From the NCBI GenBank assembly GCA_022453515.1, contig JAJNNY010000137.1, positions 1 through 27,382 of the forward strand: a stretch of DNA of 27,382 nucleotides. Reading direction: 5' to 3'. Positions 1-7,999 of the stretch are shown one piece after another. The notes beneath the pieces are model-generated. The model was not told the DNA's origin. It saw nothing but the letters and a program-made list of their open reading frames with translations, and searched no databases. Position numbers and translations under genes: made by a program. Position 1 is the first letter of the stretch; each line of letters opens with the position of its first letter. This stretch comes from Astrocystis sublimbata (Eukaryota > Ascomycota > Sordariomycetes > Xylariales > Xylariaceae).

Positions 1-21
1 CCTATGCTCGGCCCCTATTAG

Positions 22-354
22 CGTCTGCAGATATGGCAGGTTTTCTTCGACAAGCTAGACCGCCTAGAAGACGCGACGATCGATGTAAATGATCTTCGCG
101 ATCACTTGGGCGAACTACAGCAGGAGGAGTTGAACGGCCGACAGATCCGAAACGTCATCACAACCGCAAGACAGTATGCTAAGTGGAAGGGCGAAACGCT
201 TACGTATGCAAAATCGAAGGACGTGATCGAAGTGACGGCGCGATTCGACAAGCACCTTGACGACATTGAATCGAGGCATCACTCAGGATCAGATGGCACA
301 GGACGAAGGTTTACGGCTACGCTGATGGAACATCATCTCCAATGGCTAAAATAA
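22..354 (+). CDS. AAA+ ATPase, C-terminal exon (partial at left edge)
   Basis: This is the last exon of a gene that begins outside the window. Frame 1 is open after a TAG at 19-21, which can serve as a 3' splice site; the CAG at 28-30 is the alternative. About 110 residues are encoded. They include an RLQIWQ-like start, then LNGRQIRN followed by TTARQYA and a helix ending in RFDKHLDD. In fungal AAA+ ATPases this is the small lid domain after the ATPase core, where the GR of the GRQIRN segment belongs to sensor 2. The Walker A and B motifs would lie upstream and are not visible. The tail after the lid is short and Ser/Gly/His-rich, ending at TAA 352-354. The family is inferred from the lid pattern alone; substrate and location cannot be told. 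Confidence 0.68.
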   Translation, partial: RLQIWQVFFDKLDRLEDATIDVNDLRDHLGELQQEELNGRQIRNVITTARQYAKWKGETLTYAKSKDVIEVTARFDKHLDDIESRHHSGSDGTGRRFTATLMEHHLQWLK

Positions 355-1129
355 TTATTTCCCATTATCAACTCTGACATTTTTGCGGCTTCTGGTGACC
401 TAAGTTGCCTTACTTGGACAACTAGCTCATCCCTAGCACCACTCTTTCTAGAAAATCTCATCAAACATATATTGCCTTTCACTACTATGACCTTACGACG
501 ATTGGGGGTTTGAACATACCGAATTAGATTTATATTGGGCACTTGAGGATAAAGAGATTGAATTTGAACACCACTGTAACGGACTCGAGAGCTGCGACTC
601 ACACTTAGTATTCGAATCGTGTGAATGATGGAAACCCATTACAGGCGATTCTAGACAATGAGGAGAGAACGTTCGTATTGTTCATATTCCTCATATGACC
701 ACTGTCTCAGAGGATTGCTTATTACCTAGTACGTGGATAGCAGCACTTTCCCCCTGAGCAGTCCCGGGCTGACTGTCTTGACAACATCAATCCTAAAGCC
801 TCACGGACGAAACCTTCAGAGAACCTGATTGGGGTAGGTGTTCTGAATCATCAACACATCGGCAATAGAAAGCGAAGCCAGTCTCTCAATTGGGCCGAAT
901 CCCGATGGCGGGCAATGATTCCGCCCACCGTCTGATCGGCATTGTCTATATCGCGCCATGCAGGACATATGTCTAGACATGAGATGAGACAGGCCCCGAT
1001 CTACATACCCCAGATCGGATCCGAGGCCCTGGGCTGTCTCAGCCCCCATTCATTTGGCTTGATACCCTTTCTCGCCTCACGCCCCCTTTTCACCAAGCCT
1101 TCCTTCACTTCACACCTCTCTCCGAAGAC
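355..1129. other. Intergenic region between convergent genes
   Basis: This spacer lies between the 3' ends of the AAA+ ATPase (+) and the UCH gene (-), so it should hold both 3' UTRs. The open frames in it are short, without splice partners or recognisable protein. I see no RNA gene or repeat. Confidence 0.6.
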
Positions 1130-2110
1130 TCATTTTTCTCCTTTAGTGTTAGTGACACTCAGCGCCATAGCACTGTAACCAACCTCAATGCCCCTGCCCG
1201 CCTCCTGGACGAACTTGTTCACGGCATCGAGCGCGCGCTTCGAAAGCATGTCCTCGTCCTCACCCAGGACACATCCTAGATCGACGGGGCCCCTCCGACA
1301 GCCCTCGAGCTGGTACAGACGGCCGCTCTTGCGGGACATGACAAAGGTCATGTAAGCGAAGGGGACCTCCTCCGTGATGTCCTCGGGCGGCGCCGTGCTG
1401 CCGCGCGAGGCCACCGAGGCGTGGGCGGCGGCAAGCTGCTCGTCGGCTTCGAGGGCTGTGATACGCTGGGCGCGGCTCAGAGGTGCGCATTGCGAGATGA
1501 GACGGGCGATGTGCGTGTTCGGCTCTGTGGGGGATGGTTATTTTATCACTCTTGTATCAATATCTAAATCAAGACGTATTTTCCAGCATGCGGGTAGATG
1601 TTTGGAAATCAAATTTATTCACCAATATCATTCGCCTACTCATATGCAGCACGGAATCTGAATGACTGACTGACACACTGACGGCTGCAATCAAAGCCAA
1701 AAGAGAAATGAAGGAAATAGAGAAGAAGACTTACCCACAAACCCCCGTGCTTCCCCGTTACTAACCGCATGCAAGATGGCAAATAACCCACACGCGTTGC
1801 CGATCGTCTGGCAATAGAAGACCGCATCCTCGTCGTCGCCGCTCTTATCGTGAACGGGGACCTCGGCCGCCGCTTCTTCGTCCCTAAGCCGTGCCGAGTA
1901 GCCATTGGGGGCGGGGATCACGAGAATCAGGGCCAGCGCGGGCCGGGGCACGGAAGCCAGCAGGCCGGCGTCGTCGTTGTCGTCGGGTGGCGACAGCGTA
2001 AGCAGGTCGTGGAACGCCAGACGCGGCGACATGCCGAGCGTATGGATCAGCTCGGTGAAGAGCGCCGGGTCGGACTCTAGCGGGATAAAGTGCTTCTTGC
2101 TAGATGCCAT
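1130..2110 (-). CDS. Ubiquitin C-terminal hydrolase family 1 (peptidase C12) with degenerate triad
   Basis: Two exons, 2110-1735 and 1524-1130, give 256 residues. The intron (1734-1525) runs from GTAAGT to CAG in phase 1, joining GEARGFV to EPNTHIARL. Enzymes of this family cut small adducts from the C terminus of ubiquitin, and the length fits UCH-L3/Yuh1. The oxyanion Gln (Q101) and nucleophile Cys (C107) sit in the motif QTIGNACG. After it come the crossover-loop region (about 140-175) and the segment EEVPFAYMTFV, then GRLYQLEG and RRGPVDLG. The family's catalytic His lies in an F-H-[FY] motif and its Asp in LYELDG; here the positions hold Ala182 and Glu199. Fold and ubiquitin binding look intact, but hydrolysis should be weak or absent. 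The gene could be a pseudoenzyme paralogue with a canonical copy elsewhere in the genome. Family assignment is secure; activity is doubtful. Confidence 0.9.
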
Positions 2111-2694
2111 GTTTTAGTATTTTGTTTTATCTTTATTTCAGTGAAATTGGCTCTGGAGATGAGAGCAAGGTTGGTTGGCTCAGATTGTTGTTAGTGATGG
2201 ATTATCGGCGAGTTGACCTGGTTAGACACAGGTGCGCTTGTCATATATGCGAGTTGAATGCCCGCCGACGAGATAATCTGAGTATCGGAACCAGATTGTT
2301 TGAAGAATGAGATAGGCACTGAGAAGGTGTTTCGATGCCGTTGGTGTGGGCAATGGTGTAATGGTGTAAGTGAGTGTGACCTCTGACGCGGATGCTTGCT
2401 GCCTCCCGTTACAACAGCACTTATCTGCACTGTGCTACCTCCGGTACTTAAGGAGGTAGGGTAGGTTACCTAAGGTAGCTAACCCACGCCCCCAGGCCAA
2501 ATCCAACGTGAGTCTGCCTACGTTTTGTTTTTATTAACTTCTATGAGAGCCGGTGCTTTCCAAAATCCTATGTACAGAACAATGGTATGAGTGTTGTACA
2601 AGTCCGGCATATGGATATCTGCAGATACAAGCATATACAAATGCAAATGTGACTCCCAAATCGCACGCCCCGGGTTCTATAAATCTGCTAGACA
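2111..2694. other. Spacer upstream of UCH gene, downstream of HEM13
   Basis: This should hold the UCH promoter and the HEM13 3' UTR. Around 2441-2485 there is a run of GGTA/TACC-type motifs (CCGGTACTTAAGG, GGTTACCTAAGGTAGC) like those in other spacers of this window. No gene is seen. Confidence 0.55.
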
Positions 2695-3981
2695 CTATAC
2701 CCAGTCCTTCGGGTCTTTGAGCACATCAACTAGGCGCTGCTCACGGCTCCGCGCCTCGGGCTCGTACATGTACCGCCACGAGGCCGTCAATGGCAAGCTC
2801 ATGAGGATGCTCTCGACTCTCGAGCCCGGGACGTTGAGGCCGAAGGAAGTGCCGCGGTCGTGCACGAGATTAAACTCGACGTACCGCCCCCGGCGCACCT
2901 GCTGCCACTCCTTCTCCTTCTCCGTGTACGGCATGTCTTTCCGCTTCTCTATGATGGGGAGGTAGGACGGCAGGAAGCTCTTCAGACAGTCTTGGATGAA
3001 GGCGAAGGTGTTCTCCGAGTCGGCCACCGTCTCGTCCAGGTCGTCGAAGAATATGCCGCCGATGCCGCGCGACTCGCCGCGATGCTTGTTGGAGAAGTAG
3101 TCGTCGCACCACTTCTTGAAGCGAGGGTAGTAGTCCTTGTCGTGCTTGTCGCAGGCCTCCTTGAGCGTCTTGTGGAAGTGCACGGCGTCCTCGTCGAACA
3201 GGTAGCTGGGGGTCAGATCGCTGCCGCCGCCGAACCACCAGGCCTGCGAGGTGCCGTCGGGCCTCATGGTCTCGAAGTAGCGGTAGTTGAGGTGCACGGT
3301 GGGGGCCATGGGGTTCCGCGGGTGCAGGACCAGGCTGAGGCCGAGGGCGTAGAAGTCGAGGGTCTCGCCGTCGGCGGCTATGTTCTTGTGGTTCTCGCGC
3401 ATCTTGGCCATGGCGGGCTTGGGCAGAGTGCCGTAGACGACGCTGATGTTGACGCCGGCCTTCTCGAAGACGTTGCCCTCCTGGAGCACGCAGGACAGGC
3501 CGCCGCCGCCGTTGGGACGGGACCAGGTGTCCTCGCGGAAGCGCATGCCGTCGACCTGCTCGAGGGCGTAGACGATGTCGCGCTGCTGCTCGCGTATGAA
3601 CTCCTCCATGCGCAGGCGCATGGGCGACTCGCTGGTTATGCCCTGCTCGCGCTTGGTGCGCTCGTCGAGCTCGGCGAGCGACCGCGCATCGAACTTGGTC
3701 GGCTTCTGGACGGACTAGTGGTCAAGGAGAGTCAACTGGCCGCCCATGACGCCTGGCATTCAGACCTCGGGACAGGTGGGCGATCGTACCATGGCGTAAT
3801 AGGCCGCACTCGACAGACAGAGAGTCCCTATGGCGGCTACAAACAAGCTTTGAGCGCGGGTCGAGCGTGGATTATGCGTGGGGGAGGTGAACGGCCGTCG
3901 CAGGGGATGCAGTCGCAAAGGCTGTGACTGTGACAACCGTGGCCGTGCTGATGCGAGCCGGCACAGCTGTCTCCTCGCCAT
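2695..3981 (-). CDS. HEM13: Coproporphyrinogen III oxidase, oxygen-dependent
   Basis: This enzyme converts coproporphyrinogen III to protoporphyrinogen IX by oxidative decarboxylation in heme synthesis. Exon 1 is 3981-3790 and exon 2 is 3705-2695, giving 400 residues. The intron starts GTACGA and ends at CAG 3708-3706; TAG 3717-3715, also phase 0, would add SVQ. The family signature is complete at about residues 261-286: KKWCDDYF, HRGESRG, IGGIFFDD. Other conserved blocks are HPRNPMAPTVHLNYRYFE (about 192-209) and GGGSDLTP (about 223-230). The first 64 residues are rich in Arg and Ser, lack acidic residues, contain LRRPFTS, and then have a hydrophobic stretch (about 44-64). That reads as a mitochondrial leader plus a membrane-sorting segment. 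Budding yeast Hem13 is cytosolic, so this copy is probably mitochondrial, perhaps in the intermembrane space. Codon use is strongly GC-rich at third positions. Confidence 0.95.
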
Positions 3982-5330
3982 GGTTGGGAACGTGCGATTT
4001 ATCTAAATTGTGTGGCGTACAATCGGACAACCAGAGTTGCGGTGTCGGGAGGAATGGCAATGTGCAATGGGCAGTGGACAGTGGGCAGACTGAGGATCGT
4101 AAGATGTATGAGGCGAACGTGCGAGTGTGCCTCGGAAGCTCCCACAGCTGCGGAACATTGAGATGCGGATGCGAGCATGCGAGCTAAGGTACCTTAGGTA
4201 CCTACCCCGGTAGTAGCTGCGAAAGTCGGCTTATGCAGGGATGCCCACCTTGCTCGCTTGCCCCTCTACCGGACTAGGTAGCTGCCTACATGTAGGCCCC
4301 TACCCCTTGCTACCTAGCCCGTGCCTAGGTACTGCCACCCACCACAAGAGAGCTGTCGGCTAGCCAATGGGCGAGCGAGCATGCGACCATGCTAACCCGC
4401 GCCGCCTGTCCGGGTCGTCCCATTCAAGCCTTAAAAAAGACAAACCCGGCGCAGATCCATGGGACCATCTCACAAGACGACAGCTTGCAGAAAGGACAGG
4501 CGAGAAGGATGTCGAAAATCAAAACAGAGAGAGGAAGAGAGAGACAGCAGAGTATTAGCAAAACCTTTCAATTTTTCTAAATATTCTTTTCTTTAGTTTT
4601 ATTGGTGACTGCTAAGTCATTATAATGGATCTTACACAACTACAACTGCCCAGTGATGTAGACACCACGTGCGGCGAATGTAGGTAATGCAACGTAAGTA
4701 GGTACACGCTAGGTATTTGTGCCGTGCGGCCGAGGCGGCTTGGCTGCTGACCTGGGTAGGTAGGCCCATGCAGGTACGTAGAGCATACCTAGGTAGGTAC
4801 TTACTTACCTCATAAGTGCCTTGCCAAACTCGAGTTATCAAGCCAGAGGACGGGGCTTTGCGTTCCATACAGCAGCGAGAACGAGAGAAAACAACAACGC
4901 TTACAAGTCATCCTCAGAGCCATCTCATCATTTCATGCAACGTACCTCAAGTCATACCGCACTCGACTTCTTCCGTACCAAAAGCGCCAAGAAACCCCCA
5001 AGTGATAGAGTGGTCGTCAATATTACGGACGACATTCAGATAATATGTACACCGATGTATAAGCCGAGCAGCCACGGGCAGTCTAATGAACATGCAGATA
5101 TAAAAAGGACCCGGGCACCGCGCAAACCATATGAACCAACCGACCTGCTTCGAACCCTCCCACTCCCCTACCCCATTCACGCGTGTGGCTGGACCTTCCA
5201 AGGTTGCAAATGCGATCACGTAGACTGGAATATTGGAGCGGCAAGCCCCCTGCTCAGCTCGTGATACCTGTCGTCGGTAGAAGCCGAAAGCAAACTGTGC
5301 CCAAAGCACCTACTCCGCCAAGCGCCGTTA
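3982..5330. other. Long spacer upstream of HEM13 with TACCTAGGTA-type motifs
   Basis: This holds the HEM13 promoter and the ATG27 3' side. A CCAAT box on the + strand lies at 4364-4368. Dense GGTACCTA/CCTAGGTA motifs occur at about 4188-4345 and 4690-4810. A purine-rich tract lies at about 4490-4555. The open frames here are short and unlike known proteins. No gene is supported. Confidence 0.5.
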
Positions 5331-6589
5331 TCAGACAGCGCTGTAGCCCCCACGACTTCCACTCCCCTGAACCGTGTTGAGCACTTTTCTCGCCCATTCC
5401 TTGAGCAGGTAAGGCATGTCACGGATAGTATCGCCGTGTGGTAAGAGGTCCCAGCCGCGTGCGCCGTAACGGTTATAGTTCAGCCAAGACCCGAAGATCA
5501 GGTACGCGGCCGTACCGAGGAAGACCCTGTTACGTAATGTGAGCCACCATGTCGAATGCGTAGCATTCATTGCCCGATCCCAACGTAGCCTGGAGCATCA
5601 TTTCATGGGCTAGGTCCACTTACAGAATCACGATCCAGGTAAAGGCACCCCAGTGGGAGCTTGGCTTTTTGCCGTCCCCGTCACCGTCCCCGTCTTCGCC
5701 GTTGCCGCCATCGTCTTTAGACCCGTCGTCCTTCTTGCTTTGGCACACGTGCTTGGATAACCAGGTCAGGTGCAGGACGTCCACATCTGCGTTACTGTCA
5801 CTGGGGCCGTAGCGATCGAACAGCAGGCTTGGGTTCTTGTCAAGGCCCAATTGCTCTTCCTTGGACGGCGCGTCCTCGTCCTTGTCCTTGTCGTCGCCCT
5901 CCTTGTCGTTATCCCCATTCGAGTCGCCCTCCTTCTCGTCATCCTCAGCTCGGGCCTGGGGCTTGTCTCCCGGGGTGTACTCGCCCTCCGTGCCGTCCCG
6001 TTCTTTGTCGCAGACGAAGTCGATAACGGTCTGCTTCTTGCGCTCGACGCCAGTGTGGGGGGGGATGCCGAAGCCGCCCTTTAGTACCACGCGCAATCCT
6101 TCTCTCTCTGATTCTGGATCGATCTTGCTAAGTCGCAATACTTCGGGATCTAGTGCACCATGGCCCAATATGTTGCCCGCGAGCGAGGTTGTGTCCTCGA
6201 CAATACCCATGTCGTCCCCCGGTTTGATGATCCGATCGATGGCGCAGACTAGGCCGCGCAGCTGATTAGTCCAACTCGAGACTGGCAGAGAGCGATTTCC
6301 GTATTAACTGCTTACCTCGCGTGCCTGTCCTGCACGAGGGCTCGTCCTTGCCCTTCTTTTTCAGCGTGTCGCAGATGTCGAGGGTGTATGTCGTGTTGCG
6401 CATGATGCCGTCGTTGATCTGGCTGGTCACCACAGAGTGAGGCCCTCCCAGTGCCTTGAGATTGAACGCTTGTCCATCCGAAACGACTTTGTTGCAGTCG
6501 AAGGACCCGATGGCGGTAACAGGGAGCGGTGCCACGAGCAGCGAGATGACCAGTGCGGCATCCGCGTACGGTATCGTGGAAAGCTGCAT
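5331..6589 (-). CDS. ATG27: Autophagy-related protein Atg27 (type I membrane protein)
   Basis: Three exons, 6589-6316, 6248-5624 and 5526-5331, give 364 residues. Intron 1 (67 nt, GTAAGC to TAG, phase 1) joins GTR to VCAIDR; intron 2 (97 nt, GTAAGT to CAG, phase 2) joins TWIVIL to VFLGTAAY. Atg27 cycles between Golgi, endosome and vacuole and supports Atg9 trafficking in autophagy. A signal peptide covers about residues 1-26 and is followed by a Cys-containing mannose-6-phosphate-receptor-like lumenal domain. One transmembrane helix lies at about 291-312, then GSWLNYNRYGARGWDLLP. The protein ends in YSAV (361-364), the C-terminal tyrosine sorting motif known in yeast Atg27. The lumenal part has an acidic insertion (about 192-224) and an Asp/Gly/Lys linker (about 264-286) just before the membrane. 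The assignment is strong because the spliced product restores both the lumenal domain and the membrane helix. Confidence 0.93.
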
Positions 6590-7117
6590 TGTGACAGTAG
6601 ACCGAAATGCGCAGGCTCGCAGGCAGGCTTCGAGTTCGTGACGCTATCGCAGGCTCGACGTAGGCGGTCGGGGCTACCGGCCGTATGCGCTGCTCGCTCT
6701 TCACCACCCACCGGGTGGCTAGTTGGCTTCGTTGGAGGTTCGGAGGAGGGGGGATGAGGGTCACGAGAACAGCTTCAGAAGCAAAGTTGGTTGCGTGCAC
6801 CCACGGGGAATGAAACAGATCAGCAACAAGGTAGTTGATGTGAACAGAAGAATGCGAATGTGCACATGCGACAAATAAATGCGCAGTATGAGTATCTGAG
6901 ATATAGCTATGGCTGTTGCCTATTTGCCAGTGCAGTTGTCTGCAAAAGGTGAGCAGGATGATTCAAGAGTATAGATAGGGTAAGGGGGTAGGTAGCTCGG
7001 GTTGTTATCGATGGCGTTGGACGCCAGGACGTTTGGGAATGGACGGGTGATACGCGTGATGACGATACTACCTGGGTAGGTACCTAGGTACACATACCAA
7101 GTGGCTGCGTTGCCAAG

Positions 7118-7158
7118 ATGTAGTAGATATCTACTACATGTAGGTAGGAGCCTACATG
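7118..7158. repeat. Perfect palindrome overlapping a second inverted repeat
   Basis: Positions 7118-7128 (ATGTAGTAGAT) are exactly mirrored by 7129-7139, a 22-bp perfect palindrome with no spacer. The end of it begins a second inverted repeat: CATGTAGG at 7137-7144 pairs with CCTACATG at 7151-7158 across a 6-nt loop. Both could form hairpins or cruciforms. Function is unknown. Confidence 0.85.
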
Positions 7159-7373
7159 TACTCCTTGCTTACATATGAATGGAGTACTTGGTGCAGGTAG
7201 TGACCTAAATAGGTACATGCCCTACATATAGCGACCTAGTCTTGGTAGCTTACCAACGTATCTACAAAGGGCCCCGACCAATACATTATATATACAGTGT
7301 ACACACGGACCACGTGACATCAACATCCACCAACATGTAACACGCACGCATACCAAATATATATTTGTTCCAC

Positions 7374-7402
7374 GTAGGTAGGTAGGTAGGTAGGTAGGTA
7401 GG
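7374..7402 (+). repeat. (GTAG)n tetranucleotide microsatellite
   Basis: There are 29 nt of uninterrupted GTAG repeats (just over seven units). The unit matches the GTAG core of the dispersed motifs in the same spacer. Confidence 0.95.
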
Positions 7403-7908
7403 CTGTGACCCAGGTTCTTTTCATGATCAACTCCATGGCTCGCTATCTAAGTCTAGCTCTCACAGGATGACAACCGATTATATATCGAGGGCAGTATCTC
7501 TGACAGACGGTGCAATACCAATATCCATTCTCCCCTTAGGTAACGGATCAGGAACTATGGCAGCGCGACCCAATCCACCTGCCCACATCACCAGCCATTT
7601 TCGTAGTATCATACACGGAACCCCCCCCCAAATGGAGCCTTTCGAATATCCTCAATCACGTAGATATAGCGTGAACAGAGGCAACATCGTTAATGCTTTA
7701 AAATGCGAAATAGAAAACCATACGCCGTAGTACTGTTTCGTAAGGGTATATGAAAGAAAAACCACTCCGCCTAGATCCGTACCCGCGTGCTGAGTGAACG
7801 CCGATATCCTGTAAACCCCTGCTGTTTAAAATGCAAACGCTTGCAGCCGAAGACCGTGATTCTCTATCGACCACCAAATCATTCCAGCGGGGCTTTTTGC
7901 AAATTACC

Positions 7909-7965
7909 TTAGTGCATCATCCCCATGTTCCCCATCTCGTTTTGCTGCTGTGCCAACTGTTGTTG

Positions 7966-7999
<34 letters not shown>

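Larger units (their letters stand above)
6590..7908. other. Spacer between ATG27 promoter and SPT20 3' end
   Basis: This 1.3 kb stretch has no gene I can support. An open frame at 7467-7730 (+) has no recognisable features. The spacer is rich in CCTAGGTA/CTACATGTAG motifs (about 7070-7260), contains a perfect palindrome (7118-7139) and a TAGG tetranucleotide run (7374-7402), and is TATA-rich at about 7285-7300. Confidence 0.5.

Noticed and set aside
2860..3927. A 355-codon open frame antisense to HEM13.
   Set aside because: It is the mirror of a GC-rich real gene. The sense strand has complete conserved motifs, and the antisense product is repetitive Val/Leu/Glu/Ala without domains.
5148..5165. 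A TTCGAAC sequence resembling a tRNA T-loop.
   Set aside because: The flanking bases cannot form the 5-bp T stem on either strand, and no acceptor or anticodon arm is present.
7467..7730. An 87-codon + strand frame in the ATG27-SPT20 spacer.
   Set aside because: No domain, signal peptide or splice partner, and the composition is that of the spacer.
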